The notes below the pieces were generated by a model, which searched no databases, was not told the DNA's origin, and worked only from the letters and a program-made list of their open reading frames with translations. Position numbers and translations under genes: made by a program. From contig NZ_CP096971.1 of the NCBI RefSeq assembly GCF_024758705.1, positions 1,674,001 to 1,738,000 of the forward strand: a stretch of DNA of 64,000 nt, read 5' to 3'. Source of the DNA: Sphingomonas sp. SUN019. Its GTDB lineage: Bacteria; Pseudomonadota; Alphaproteobacteria; Sphingomonadales; Sphingomonadaceae. This document shows, piece by piece, positions 40,819 through 50,178 of this stretch (its first letter is position 1; the number at the start of each line of letters is the position of its first letter).

Positions 40819-41922
40819 ATGAACGACGACACGGCCGGGGGCGACGCCGCCTTCGGTTTCTACGGCGACTGGCGTGAATTCGCGCCGATCGCCTTCACCA
40901 ACCTGTTGCTGACGATCGTCACGCTGGGCATCTACCATTTCTGGGCGAAGACGCGCGTGCGCCGCTATCTGTGGAGCCGTACGCGCTTCATCGACGACCG
41001 GCTCGACTGGACCGGGACGGGGCTGGAGCTGTTCATCGGCTATCTGATCGCCTTCGCCTTGTTTGTCGTGCCGTTCGGCGTGCTGAACCTGATCCTGCAG
41101 GGCATTTTGTTGCGCGGCCATCCGGGATGGGCGGGACTGATCGGCGCGACCGTTTACCTGCTGCTGATCTATCTGGTCGGCGTCGCGATCTTCCGTGCGC
41201 TGCGCTACCGGCTCAGCCGCACCTTCTGGCACGGCATCCGCGGCGGCAGCGACGATCAGGGCTTCGCTTACGGCTGGCAGTATTTCTGGCGCACGATCGT
41301 GGGGATGTTCGCCGCCGGGCTGATGGTGCCGTGGTCGATGACGACGCTCTGGAACCGGCGCTGGGGGCGGATGAGCTTCGGCCCGATGCCGTTCGCCGCC
41401 GATGCGAAATGGCAGCCGATCTTTCCGCGCTATATGCTGTTCTACCTCGCGCCGATCATCTTGTTCATCGGCTTTTTTGCTATCGGCCTGGCGTTCGCGG
41501 GATTTAGTGCAGGTGGGGGCTTCAATCCCAGTACGCCGCCGACCGGCGGAACGCTGGTCGCGATCGTGATCGTTGCGGCGCTGGCCTATATCCTTTTCTT
41601 CGGCGTGCTCGGGCTGATCGCGATGATCTTCTATGCGGCTTATTACCGTGAGGCCGTCGGCACACTGACGCTGGGGCGGCTGAGCTTTGCGTTCAACGCG
41701 CGTACGATGGACTGGATCAGGCTGTACCTTGGCAACATCGGACTCGTGCTGGTCACGTTCGGCGTCGGCTACATCTTCATCCCGTATCGCAACTGGGCGT
41801 TCTTCGTGCGGCACATGGAGGCGTTCGGCGACATCCATCTCGACGATCTGACCCGCTCGACCTCGCGTAAGCCGGGCCAGGGCGAGGGTCTGCTGGATGC
41901 GTTCGATGTCGGCGCATTCTGA
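40819..41922 (+). CDS. YjgN/DUF898 family membrane protein
   Basis: A 367-aa inner-membrane protein of the YjgN (DUF898) family. Its repeated unit can be seen: YHFWAKTRVRRYLWSRTRFIDDRLDWTGTG near residue 40 (split by the first helices) and RYRLSRTFWHGIRGG near 135. About six hydrophobic segments are present, among them FFAIGLAFAGF and YILFFGVLGLIAMIFYAAYY. Function of the family is unknown. The 3' end overlaps the M48 protease gene by 26 bases, a pairing that suggests a functional unit in the membrane. Confidence 0.88.
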   Translation: MNDDTAGGDAAFGFYGDWREFAPIAFTNLLLTIVTLGIYHFWAKTRVRRYLWSRTRFIDDRLDWTGTGLELFIGYLIAFALFVVPFGVLNLILQGILLRGHPGWAGLIGATVYLLLIYLVGVAIFRALRYRLSRTFWHGIRGGSDDQGFAYGWQYFWRTIVGMFAAGLMVPWSMTTLWNRRWGRMSFGPMPFAADAKWQPIFPRYMLFYLAPIILFIGFFAIGLAFAGFSAGGGFNPSTPPTGGTLVAIVIVAALAYILFFGVLGLIAMIFYAAYYREAVGTLTLGRLSFAFNARTMDWIRLYLGNIGLVLVTFGVGYIFIPYRNWAFFVRHMEAFGDIHLDDLTRSTSRKPGQGEGLLDAFDVGAF

Positions 41923-42973
41923 AGGCTATCCAATCTGGCATCAGGACGGCGAGGTCGCGTACCGTCGCCGTCCGGTGCTGGTCGCCGACGGCGCGACCTT
42001 CACGCTGGTCGAGGGCGAGCGCACCACCGGCCCGTTCGCCTTCACGGACCTGATTGCGCATGACCCCGCCGGCGGTGCGCCGACATGGGGACTAAAGCGC
42101 CACCCCGGCTGGCGGATCGGCTTCCCCGAAGGCGTGCCCGGCGACCTCGCCGACCACCTGCCGGGACAGCAGCGCTACGGCGGCGTCATCGACCGCATCG
42201 GCCTGTGGCCAGCGACCGCCGCCTTCGCCGCGGTCGCCGCGATGGTCGTCGTCGCTTTCCTCAACACCCCGCCTTTGGTCGCGCGCGCCATCCCCGCCTC
42301 GGTCGAGAAACGTCTCGGCGACGTGATGGTCGGCGATTTCGGGCGCAAGGGATGCGCCACGCCTGCCGGTGACGCCGCGCTGGCCGCGATGGTCGAGCGG
42401 ATCGATCCCTATGACCCGACACTAGAGGTCAGCGTGGTACGGATTCCGATCGTCAACGCGGTGACGTTGCCGGGCGGGCGGATCGTGCTGTTCGACGGAC
42501 TCCTCAAGGCGGCGCGCTCGCCCGACGAGGTGGCGGGGGTGATAGGGCATGAGATCGGCCATGTCCGCCACCGCGACGTGATGGAGTCGCTGCTCCGCCA
42601 GATCGGCCTGTCGGTTCTGCTCGGCGGGATGGAGGGGCATGTCGGCGGCTACACCAACGCTTTGCTCGCCTCCTCCTATTCACGAAAGGCCGAATCGGAC
42701 GCCGACGCCTTCGCGCTCCAGCTGATGCAGGAGGCGAAGGTGTCTCCCGCCGCGACCGCGGGCTTCTTCACCCGGCTTGGCGGTCGGGCGGGGAAGGCCG
42801 AACGCCTGTTCGCCTATGTCGCGTCGCACCCCGTCTCGGCCGATCGCGCGCAACGCTTCGCCGCCGCGGTCGACCGCACGGCGACGTACCGCCCGACGAT
42901 CGACGCGCAGCAGTGGCGCGCGCTCAGGTCGATATGTTCGAAGACGCCAAAGGAGACAGACTGGCGGTTCTGA
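41897..42973 (+). CDS. M48 family metalloprotease
   Basis: A 358-aa membrane-anchored zinc protease. The N-terminal part (about 90 residues) has no motif; one transmembrane helix follows (TAAFAAVAAMVVVAFLNT, about residues 105-122). The zinc motif HEIGHVRHRD is near residue 218 and the third ligand Glu in SRKAESDADAFAL near 262. It may degrade damaged membrane or periplasmic proteins. I use the ATG at 41897 with GAGGG eight bases upstream; an ATG at 41906 is possible. It overlaps the DUF898 gene and is followed 24 bases later by a hydrolase gene. Confidence 0.88.
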   Translation: MRSMSAHSEGYPIWHQDGEVAYRRRPVLVADGATFTLVEGERTTGPFAFTDLIAHDPAGGAPTWGLKRHPGWRIGFPEGVPGDLADHLPGQQRYGGVIDRIGLWPATAAFAAVAAMVVVAFLNTPPLVARAIPASVEKRLGDVMVGDFGRKGCATPAGDAALAAMVERIDPYDPTLEVSVVRIPIVNAVTLPGGRIVLFDGLLKAARSPDEVAGVIGHEIGHVRHRDVMESLLRQIGLSVLLGGMEGHVGGYTNALLASSYSRKAESDADAFALQLMQEAKVSPAATAGFFTRLGGRAGKAERLFAYVASHPVSADRAQRFAAAVDRTATYRPTIDAQQWRALRSICSKTPKETDWRF

Positions 42974-42997
42974 TCCGACGCGCGTAACTCGGGTCGT

Positions 42998-43714
42998 ATG
43001 AACGTACCCGCCCGCCCCCGCCTCGCCTATCACCTGACCGAGGGCGCCGGCCCAACGATCGTCTTCCTGCCCGGCTACGCCTCCGACATGACGGGCACGA
43101 AGGCGGTCGCGATCGAGGAGTGGGCGAAGGCCGAGGGGCGCGCCTTCCTGCGTTTCGATTATGGCGGCTGCGGCGCGAGCGAAGGCGTGTTCGAGGATCA
43201 GACGCTCGCCGACTGGCGTGACGATACGCTGGCGATGATCGACCATGCGGTTACTGGCCCGGTGGTGCTGGTCGGATCGTCGATGGGCGGGTGGATCATG
43301 CTGCTGGCGGCACTGAAGCGCACCGATCGCATCGCGGGTCTGGTCGGCATCGCGCCTGCGCCCGATTTCACCGACTGGGGGTTCTCGCAGGACGAAAAGA
43401 TGCGGCTGCTGCAGGACGGGCGGATCACGCGGGCCAACGCGTACGGCCCGGAGCCGACGGTCTATACCAGCCGCTTCTGGTCGTCGGGAGAGGCCAATCG
43501 CGTGATGTTCGGTGAACTCGCGATCGATTGTCCGGTGCGGCTGATCCAGGGACAGCGCGACGCCGACGTGCCGTGGCATCGCGCGCCTCGGCTGGCCGAG
43601 CTGATCCGGTCCGCCAACGTCCAGACCCTGCTGGTCAAGGACGGCGACCACCGGCTGTCGCGGCCATCCGACATCGCGCTGATCCTGCGCGCGATCGGCG
43701 AGGTGCTGGCGTGA
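42998..43714 (+). CDS. Alpha/beta hydrolase (ABHD10-like)
   Basis: A 238-aa serine hydrolase. Features are IVFLPGYASDMTGTKA near residue 22 (oxyanion hole), FDYGGCGASEG near 55, a GSSMGGWI elbow near 92-99 with the Ser present, the acid in LIQGQRDADVPW near 188 and His in KDGDHRLSRP near 218. This order and the SDMTGTKA segment resemble mitochondrial ABHD10-type thioesterases. It overlaps the next gene by four bases (GTGA). Confidence 0.87.
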   Translation: MNVPARPRLAYHLTEGAGPTIVFLPGYASDMTGTKAVAIEEWAKAEGRAFLRFDYGGCGASEGVFEDQTLADWRDDTLAMIDHAVTGPVVLVGSSMGGWIMLLAALKRTDRIAGLVGIAPAPDFTDWGFSQDEKMRLLQDGRITRANAYGPEPTVYTSRFWSSGEANRVMFGELAIDCPVRLIQGQRDADVPWHRAPRLAELIRSANVQTLLVKDGDHRLSRPSDIALILRAIGEVLA

Positions 43715-44436
43715 TCCTGTTCGCGCTGGCGCTGCAGGCCGCCGCCGTCGACACCGAAGCGTGCGCGAAGCAGGCTCAGGGCGATCCCGTCGCGGCAGAA
43801 CGCGCGGCGGAACGCTGGGCGCTGGCGGGCGGCGCGCACGCGGCGCAGCAGTGCCGCGGCATCGCGCTCGCCGCGCAGGCGCGCTATCCCGAGGCGGCGG
43901 GCGCGTTCGAGGCCGCGGCGCGGGCCGCCGAACTGGCGAAGGACACCGCGGCGGCGAGCTACTGGGCGCAGGCCGGCAATGCGTGGCTGGCGGGGCAGCA
44001 ACCCGCCAAGGCGCGCACCGCTCTGGACGCGGCGCTGGCGGCGGGGACGCTGGGCGGGCTCGAGCGTGGCGAGGCGCAACTTGACCGCGCCCGCGCGCTG
44101 GTTGCGACTAACGACCTGAAGGGCGCGCGGGTCGATCTCGACGCCGCTACCGCCAACGCGTCGGACGACCCGCTTGGCTGGCTGCTGTCGGCAACGCTCT
44201 CGCGGCGGATGAACGATCAGGCACGGGCGACGGCCGACATCGCGCAGGCACTCCGCCTCGCCCCCGACGATGCGTCGGTTCAACTGGAAGCAGGCAATAT
44301 CGCCGCGCTGGCGGGCGACGAAGCGCGGGCGAAGGCCGCGTGGACCGAAGCCGCCCGCCTCGCCCCGGTCGGCCCCGCCGGGCAATCCGCAGCCAAGGCA
44401 CTGGCGCAGTTCGCGGTCATGCCCGCGAAAAACTAG
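43711..44436 (+). CDS. TPR-like repeat protein
   Basis: A 241-aa Ala-rich helical protein starting at a GTG overlapping the hydrolase stop. Helix pairs with TPR-like spacing can be seen (ARYPEAAGAFEAAARAAELA, QQPAKARTALDAALAAG, NDQARATADIAQALRLAPDD, GDEARAKAAWTEAARLAP). The N-terminal LFALALQAAA may be a signal sequence, so it could be periplasmic. Probably a scaffold; no partner is known. Starts upstream of 43711 would overlap the hydrolase in another frame and are rejected. Confidence 0.7.
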   Translation: MILFALALQAAAVDTEACAKQAQGDPVAAERAAERWALAGGAHAAQQCRGIALAAQARYPEAAGAFEAAARAAELAKDTAAASYWAQAGNAWLAGQQPAKARTALDAALAAGTLGGLERGEAQLDRARALVATNDLKGARVDLDAATANASDDPLGWLLSATLSRRMNDQARATADIAQALRLAPDDASVQLEAGNIAALAGDEARAKAAWTEAARLAPVGPAGQSAAKALAQFAVMPAKN

Positions 44437-44437
44437 C

Positions 44438-44547
44438 CGTCATCCCCGCGAAAGCGGGGACCCATGGCGATCGATCGCCAAAAACGAACGCCGCGTTATG
44501 TGCAAAGCGCAGGCCATGGATCCCCGCTTTCGCGGGGACGACACGGG
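44438..44547. repeat. Palindromic repeat, family B, second copy
   Basis: About 110 bases with arms ATCCCCGCGAAAGCGGGGA (44442-44460) and its near complement (44520-44538), then flanking CCATGG on both inner sides. The centre holds a perfect 14-base palindrome GGCGATCGATCGCC at 44466-44479. It lies between the convergent TPR and acyl-CoA dehydrogenase genes and may act as a bidirectional terminator-like structure. Confidence 0.8.
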
Positions 44548-44551
44548 CTTT

Positions 44552-45730
44552 CTATGCCCCCTCCTGCGCCGCCTTCCAGTCGCGCTTCACCTTCTTGGCC
44601 AGGCTCCATTTGTGGACCTCGGTCGGGCCGTCGTAGATACGGAAGGCCCGAATTTCGCGGAACACCTGTTCGACGATGGTGTCGCCGGTCACCCCGGCCC
44701 CGCCCATCACCTGGACACAGCGGTCGGCGATCCGCATCAGCGCCTCGCTGACCGCGACCTTCGCCATCGAGCTTTCGACCGTGCCCAGCGCCCCGGTGTC
44801 CAGCACGCCTGCGCACCAGTCGATCATCAGTTCGGCCTGTTTCAGATCGATGAGGTTCTCCGCCAGCATGAACCCGACGCCCTCATGATCGACCAGCGGC
44901 TTGCCGAACGCATGGCGGCGGCAGGCGTAATCGGTCGCGATCTCGTTCGCGCGGACGCACGAACCGAGCCAGCGCATGCAATGCGTCAGCCGCGCGGGCG
45001 CGAGGCGAATCTGCGCCAGCTTGAACCCGTCGCCAGGGTTGCCGAGCATCTGGTCGGCGGTGACGCGAAGCCCTTCTATCGCGACGACGGCATGGCCGCC
45101 CGGCATCGACGAATCGATCGTGTCGAGCACGCGTTCGATGCGGATCGCCCCTTGCTCATAGGCGTCCGGCAGATCGACCAGGAACATCGACGCGCCCTCA
45201 TCGGCCTTCGCCATGACGATGCCGACCTTCGCGCCCTCCGCGCCGGTGATGAACGCCTTGCGCCCGTCGATCACCCAATGGTTGCCGTCGCGCCGCGCGG
45301 TCGTCTGCATCATCGACGGGTCCGACCCGGCCCCGCCCTCGCTCGCCGGTTCGGTCATGAAGAACGCCGATCGAGCCTCACCGCTGACCAACGGATCGAG
45401 GAAGCGCGCGCGTTGTTCGGGGCTGGCGACCTTCCCCAGCAGGTACATATTGCCCTCGTCAGGCGCGGCGACGTTGACCGCGACCGGGCCGAGCGGCGAC
45501 AGCCCTGACGCCTGCAGCACGAGCGCGACCTCGCGGTGGTGCAGATGCTCGCCGTCCGACAGGATATGCGGGGTCAGCACGCCCGCCGCGCGCGCCTTGC
45601 CGCGAAGCTCGACCACCAGATCGTCCGACGGTCCATGCGCGCCGCACCGCGGATCGCGCTCGTACGGCGCAACGACGTCGCGAACGAACGCCTCGACGCG
45701 GGTGGCGATTTCTCGGGCGCGGTCAGTCAT
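44552..45730 (-). CDS. Acyl-CoA dehydrogenase (ACAD10/11-like)
   Basis: A 392-aa flavoenzyme. FAD/substrate motifs are SAFFMTEPASEGGAGSDP near residue 120, NHWVIDGRKAFITGAEGA near 150, RRHAFGKPLVDHEGVGFMLA near 270 and QVMGGAGVTGDTIVEQVFRE near 345. At the catalytic position the usual YEGT reads YDGPTEVHK, an Asp for Glu substitution seen in ACAD10/11-like enzymes that handle 4-hydroxy or other special acyl-CoAs. It may be co-transcribed with nothing else; its upstream neighbour NnrU starts 33 bases before it. Confidence 0.9.
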   Translation of the reverse strand: MTDRAREIATRVEAFVRDVVAPYERDPRCGAHGPSDDLVVELRGKARAAGVLTPHILSDGEHLHHREVALVLQASGLSPLGPVAVNVAAPDEGNMYLLGKVASPEQRARFLDPLVSGEARSAFFMTEPASEGGAGSDPSMMQTTARRDGNHWVIDGRKAFITGAEGAKVGIVMAKADEGASMFLVDLPDAYEQGAIRIERVLDTIDSSMPGGHAVVAIEGLRVTADQMLGNPGDGFKLAQIRLAPARLTHCMRWLGSCVRANEIATDYACRRHAFGKPLVDHEGVGFMLAENLIDLKQAELMIDWCAGVLDTGALGTVESSMAKVAVSEALMRIADRCVQVMGGAGVTGDTIVEQVFREIRAFRIYDGPTEVHKWSLAKKVKRDWKAAQEGA

Positions 45731-45763
45731 CGCAGCTCTCCTGTTTGGCGAGCCTTTGGCAGG

Positions 45764-46450
45764 TCAGCCGATCCAGCGCCAGATGCCCGCGGGCCAGCCA
45801 CTGAGCGGAATATGCGCCCATGTCGCCGCCAGCCACACGACCAGCCCGCCCGCCAGCGCATGCATCCCGAACCCGCCCAGCTTCGCGCGGCCCGATGCGA
45901 TCGCGGCGAACGGGAGGTAGCTCGTCCGGCGTTCCCATTCGGGCCAGAAATCGGGTTGCAGCGCGCGTTTCTTCCGGTCCTGCATATGCGCCCCGACCAA
46001 AGCGAGTACGATGATCGCGACCGACACGGTGACGTTCGACGGCTCGGGATAAACCAGGATATGCACGACGCCCCACAAAGCGAACGCCCACATCATCGGA
46101 TGCCGCGTGATCGCGAACACGCCGCGCGCCTCCGGCACCGCTTTCGTGGCACCGGTCGGATCAGGCATCGCGGGATTGCGGATCAGCGAGCCCAGCAGCA
46201 GCACGCTCGCCACCAGCATGATCAGCGTGCCGACCACCCACAATCCGTCGCCGACCGCCCACAGCTGCGGCTGCTCCGGCGCGGCGCGATAGGCGAGTCC
46301 GAGCCAGATCAGCGTCGCGAACGCCACCACGCTGTAGAGGCCGAGGAATCCCGTGGCCCCCACTCGCGCCACCAGCGGCGCGCGCAGCGGATGCGACAAC
46401 AGGAAATGCGTGCCGACAAAGGCGACCGCGGCCAGCATCACATTTCCCAT
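45764..46450 (-). CDS. NnrU family membrane protein
   Basis: A 228-aa protein with about six transmembrane segments. GTHFLLSHPLRAPLVARVG at the N-terminus and RGVFAITRHPMMWAFALWGVVH near residue 110 are the NnrU signature; the RHPM motif is shared with isoprenylcysteine methyltransferase-like proteins. NnrU was found near nitrite and nitric oxide reductase genes, but no denitrification gene is here. It lies 13 bases behind the peptide transporter gene. Confidence 0.88.
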   Translation of the reverse strand: MGNVMLAAVAFVGTHFLLSHPLRAPLVARVGATGFLGLYSVVAFATLIWLGLAYRAAPEQPQLWAVGDGLWVVGTLIMLVASVLLLGSLIRNPAMPDPTGATKAVPEARGVFAITRHPMMWAFALWGVVHILVYPEPSNVTVSVAIIVLALVGAHMQDRKKRALQPDFWPEWERRTSYLPFAAIASGRAKLGGFGMHALAGGLVVWLAATWAHIPLSGWPAGIWRWIG

Positions 46451-46463
46451 GATCTACCTTCCC

Positions 46464-48254
46464 TTATTGCACCCCGTGCATCCAGCGTTTGATCAGCGGC
46501 GAGATCAACAGCAGGAACAGCCCGATTCCCGCCGACACCAGCCCGATCGTCCAGAACACGCCCGAATACGTTTCAAGGCTGACCTTCAGGTTCGTCACCT
46601 GCCCGCCGACCGTCTCGACACTCGCCACCTGCGCGACGACGCCCGCGACATATTGCGCGACCGAGATCGACAGGAACCACACGCCCATCATCAGCCCGAC
46701 GATCCGCGCGATCGACAGCTTGGTGATCATGCTGAGGCCGACCGGCGAGATGCAGAGTTCGGCGAACGAATGGATGAAATACAGCCCGGCCAGCCACCAG
46801 ATCGCGACTTTGAACGACGGGCCGACCATCGTCGCGCCCCAGACGAGGAACAGGAAGCCGAGCCCGACCCCGATCAGCGCGATGCCGAACTTGATCGGGA
46901 TCGACGGTTCGATGCCCTTCGCCGCCAGCTTCGTCCACAGCACCGACATGACCGGCGCCAGCGCGACGATGAAGAACGCGTTGAAGAACTGCGTCTGCCC
47001 CGCCGAGATGCTGAACAGCCCAAAGATCGACAGATCGGTGTTGCGATCGGCGAACAAGGTCAGCGACGACCCGGCCTGTTCGAACAACGTCCAGAACACG
47101 ACGTTGAACACAATCAGGATCATCGCCGCGCACATCATCTGAAATTCACGGCGATCGCCGACCTTCGCCGACCAGATCAGGATGCCGGGGACCGAGATCA
47201 GGAACGTGCCGAACAGCAGTTTCCCCATCAGCGACAGCGACGCGACGTACCCGATGATGCCCGATCCGGGCACCTGCTCGGGCGCGTTCATCAGGTTCGT
47301 GAACAGGAAATACAGCACCGGCACCGCGGCCAGCGCGCCGAGGTAGATCGGGATCGACCGGTTCGCCTTGTCCACGGGCGGCTCGCCGATACCGTTCAGC
47401 CTGCCGCCGTCGAACTGGATCAGCGACCACGACAGCAGCATCCCGAAGGCGGCGAGCCCGAAGCCCGCCCACCAGCCCACCGCATCGGCGAGGAATGGGC
47501 ACAAAAGCTGCGAGAACAGCGAGCCGAGGTTGATTCCCATGTAGAAGATCGTGAACCCGGAATCACGCCGCCGGTCCCCCTCGGCGTAGAGCGTGCCGAC
47601 CATCGTCGAGATGTTGGGTTTGAAGAACCCGTTCCCGACCGAAACGAGGCTTAATGCCACCAGCATCAGCGCGACGAAGAACGGACTGCGATCGGCGCGG
47701 CTCTCGAACCCGCCCTTCTCGACCGTGCGCGCCACCGCGCCCGACCCGTCGAGCAACGACACCGTACCGTCGTCATTGCCCTTGATCGCCAAGCGCTGCG
47801 TGCCGTCGATCACATAGCGCGTCTCGACGCCGCCCCGCTCCTCCAACTGCACTTCGTACCGTTGGCCCGAAATCTCGGCATAGGGCTTCGACACCTCGCC
47901 GCCGAAGCACAGCGTGAAATAGCCGACCGCCATGACGATCGCGCCGAACTTCACCGCGCGTTTCGAACCCAGATACTGATCCGCCAGATACCCGCCGATC
48001 AGCGGGGTCAGATACACCAGCGCGGTGAACCCGCCATACAGCCCAGTCGCCTCACGATCGCCGAAGATGAAATGCTTGGTGAGATACAGCGTCAGCAGCG
48101 CGCGCATCCCGTAGAAGCCGAACCGCTCCCACATCTCCGTCGTGAACAGCCGCGCGAGTTGCCGCGGATGGCCGAACCAGGTGGCCTCGCTGGCGGGATT
48201 GACGTGCGAAATATCCGGCTCGCGCGGGGTGTCCGCGGTCGGGGTGTCCACCAT
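46464..48254 (-). CDS. Peptide MFS transporter (POT/PTR family)
   Basis: A 596-aa proton-coupled oligopeptide transporter. The family motif is TEMWERFGFYGMRALLTLYL near residue 40, followed by GGYLADQYLGSKRAVKFG near 90 and VGNGFFKPNISTMVG near 205. A soluble insert of about 80 residues (roughly 118-198: KPYAEISGQRYEVQL and on) lies between transmembrane helices, making the protein longer than E. coli DtpA; such inserts occur in related groups. It imports di- and tripeptides into the cytoplasm. Confidence 0.92.
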   Translation of the reverse strand: MVDTPTADTPREPDISHVNPASEATWFGHPRQLARLFTTEMWERFGFYGMRALLTLYLTKHFIFGDREATGLYGGFTALVYLTPLIGGYLADQYLGSKRAVKFGAIVMAVGYFTLCFGGEVSKPYAEISGQRYEVQLEERGGVETRYVIDGTQRLAIKGNDDGTVSLLDGSGAVARTVEKGGFESRADRSPFFVALMLVALSLVSVGNGFFKPNISTMVGTLYAEGDRRRDSGFTIFYMGINLGSLFSQLLCPFLADAVGWWAGFGLAAFGMLLSWSLIQFDGGRLNGIGEPPVDKANRSIPIYLGALAAVPVLYFLFTNLMNAPEQVPGSGIIGYVASLSLMGKLLFGTFLISVPGILIWSAKVGDRREFQMMCAAMILIVFNVVFWTLFEQAGSSLTLFADRNTDLSIFGLFSISAGQTQFFNAFFIVALAPVMSVLWTKLAAKGIEPSIPIKFGIALIGVGLGFLFLVWGATMVGPSFKVAIWWLAGLYFIHSFAELCISPVGLSMITKLSIARIVGLMMGVWFLSISVAQYVAGVVAQVASVETVGGQVTNLKVSLETYSGVFWTIGLVSAGIGLFLLLISPLIKRWMHGVQ

Positions 48255-48383
48255 GTGTACGTACGCTCCCTGATACTCTCCGCCTGTTGCCTTTGAATAT
48301 GGCCGGGCGAATTGGTTGCGGGTGAGACTAGCGGCATTGGAGCGGGTGTAAATGCCGCAGGTGCGTCGCTAAGGGCTGATCAC

Positions 48384-48962
48384 ATGTTCAACGATCCCTC
48401 GACGCCGCTCTCGCTGCTCGCCACACGCCGCTCGGGCAAGCCGCGCGATCTCGTCGCACCCGGGCCAGATTTCGCAAAGCTGCGCGAACTGTGCGCCATC
48501 GCGGCGCGTACGCCCGATCACGGCAAGCTCACCCCATGGCGCTTTGTGATCGTCGAAGCCGATCAGCGCGACGCGCTCGCCGCGTTGCTGACCGATGCGT
48601 ATCGCGCGGAAAGGCCTGATGCGAAGCGGCTGGAGATCGAGGCGATGGAGCAATTCGCGCGGCAAGCCCCCGCACTGGTGATCGTTCTGTCTTCACCCAA
48701 GCCCGAAAGCCACATCCCGCTGTGGGAACAGGAATTGTCGGCGGGCGCGGCGTGCATGAACCTGCTCCACTCGGTCCATGCCGCGGGTTTCGCGGGCGGC
48801 TGGCTGACCGGCTGGGCGGCCTATTCGGATGCAGTGCGCGACGCGTTCGGCCACGCGCCCGAACGAATCGCGGGGTTCGTGTTCATCGGCACGCCAAGCA
48901 GGCCGCTGGACGAACGTCCGCGTCCCGATTTGGCCACGACTGTCCGAAAATGGACGGTGTAG
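48384..48962 (+). CDS. Nitroreductase family protein (YdjA-like)
   Basis: A 192-aa FMN-dependent reductase. RRSGKPRDLVAPGP at the N-terminus, AARTPDHGKLTPWRFVIV near residue 42 (FMN binding), LSAGAACMNLLHSVHAAGF near 120 and FVFIGTPSRPLDERPRPDL at the C-terminus match the short YdjA-type nitroreductases. The ATG at 48384 is the best family start; the open frame extends to 48312 without support. Physiological substrate unknown. Confidence 0.9.
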   Translation: MFNDPSTPLSLLATRRSGKPRDLVAPGPDFAKLRELCAIAARTPDHGKLTPWRFVIVEADQRDALAALLTDAYRAERPDAKRLEIEAMEQFARQAPALVIVLSSPKPESHIPLWEQELSAGAACMNLLHSVHAAGFAGGWLTGWAAYSDAVRDAFGHAPERIAGFVFIGTPSRPLDERPRPDLATTVRKWTV

Positions 48963-49000
48963 GGACTCGACGGGGCGCACCGTTGCTGTATTAAGGCAGC

Positions 49001-49357
49001 ATGACAGGTCTCAGCAGCGAGGACAGCCCGGTCTACATCCGGCTTCGCGGCGGCATCGCCGCCGCGATCCTGCGCGGCGAATATCGTGCGGGTGACCAAT
49101 TGCCCTCGGTCCGCGCGCTCGCCGCCGAACATGGCGCGAACCCATTGACCGTCGCCAAGGCCTATCAGAGCTTCCAGGACGACGGCTATGTCGAGGTCCG
49201 CCGCGGTGTCGGGATGTTCGTCCTGCCCGGCGCGGCGGAGAAACTGCGCATCGCCGAACGCGACAGCTTCGTGAACGGCCAATGGCCCCGCATCCGCGAC
49301 CATATCGACCTGCTCGGGCTCGACATCGACGAACTGATGGCGCGCGAACGCGCTTAA
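49001..49357 (+). CDS. GntR family transcriptional regulator, short YtrA type
   Basis: A 118-aa regulator with only the winged helix-turn-helix (YIRLRGGIAAAILRGEYRAG, LPSVRALAAEHGANPLTVAKAY, then VEVRRGVGMFVLPG) and a helical tail (about residues 80-118) instead of a full effector domain. This is the YtrA subfamily, which often controls neighbouring transporter genes. It starts 38 bases after the nitroreductase and converges on the CitE-like gene with a four-base overlap. Confidence 0.9.
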   Translation: MTGLSSEDSPVYIRLRGGIAAAILRGEYRAGDQLPSVRALAAEHGANPLTVAKAYQSFQDDGYVEVRRGVGMFVLPGAAEKLRIAERDSFVNGQWPRIRDHIDLLGLDIDELMARERA

Positions 49358-50178
49358 GTAGCCAACGCCAACAGCCGCTGCGCCGCCTTCAGGTGCGGCG
49401 CGTCGATCATCCGCCCGTCGAGTTGCAACGCCCCCGCGCCCGGATTGGCCGCGAAAGCCGCGACCACCGCACGGGCGTGTGCGCTCTCCGCTTCGGAAGG
49501 GGAGAATGCCGCGTTGATGACCGCCACCTGCGTCGGATGGATCGCCATCATGCCGGTAAAGCCGTCGCGCCGCCCGCGCGCGACATAGGCCGCCAACCCG
49601 TCCAGATCGCGGAAATCGGGCCACACGGTCTCGATCGCGGGCACGCCCGCGGCGTGCGCGCCGAACAGGGTCAGCGCACGGACGACCTTGTACGGATCGG
49701 TGTAGCTGCCGTCCTCCTCGCGGCTGGACGATGCGCCGATCGCCGCGGGCAGATCCTCCGCGCCCCACGTCAGCCCCACCAGCCGGTCGCCCTTGTACGT
49801 CCCCAACTCGAACACCGCGCGCGGCGTTTCGCTCGCCACGGGCAGCACGCGATAATCCCCCGGCAAGCGCGCGGTCAGCGCATCGACCGACGCCTGCCCC
49901 TCGGCCTTGGGCAGCACGATCCCGTCGAACCCCGCCCCGGTCAGCGCATCGATATCCGCCGCGGCTTCATCCGAATCGATCGGGTTCACGCGGACGAACA
50001 GCGCCACGTCGCGCTTTGCCGACAGGAACGCGCGCACTGCGCCTCGCGCCTCGGGCTTCTTCGACGGCGCGACCGCATCCTCCAGGTCGAGGATCAACGC
50101 ATCCGCCCCCATCGCGAGCGCCTTCTCCATCCGTTCGGGCCGGTCGCCCGGCACGAACAGCAGCGAGCGCAACCTCAC
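49354..50178 (-). CDS. HpcH/HpaI aldolase / citrate lyase beta (CitE-like) family protein
   Basis: A 274-aa TIM-barrel lyase. LRSLLFVPGDRPERMEKAL at the N-terminus, DALILDLEDAVAPSKKPEAR near residue 28, VRVNPIDS near 60, GIVLPKAEG near 85 and LTWGAEDLPAAIGAS near 150 are CitE/malyl-CoA lyase features. It may cleave a (methyl)malyl- or citramalyl-CoA type substrate. The start is the GTG at 50178, which overlaps the galE stop by four bases. Confidence 0.88.
   Translation of the reverse strand: MRLRSLLFVPGDRPERMEKALAMGADALILDLEDAVAPSKKPEARGAVRAFLSAKRDVALFVRVNPIDSDEAAADIDALTGAGFDGIVLPKAEGQASVDALTARLPGDYRVLPVASETPRAVFELGTYKGDRLVGLTWGAEDLPAAIGASSSREEDGSYTDPYKVVRALTLFGAHAAGVPAIETVWPDFRDLDGLAAYVARGRRDGFTGMMAIHPTQVAVINAAFSPSEAESAHARAVVAAFAANPGAGALQLDGRMIDAPHLKAAQRLLALAT

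Noticed and set aside
45764..46450. Denitrification island
   Set aside because: NnrU alone is present without nitrite or nitric oxide reductase genes.
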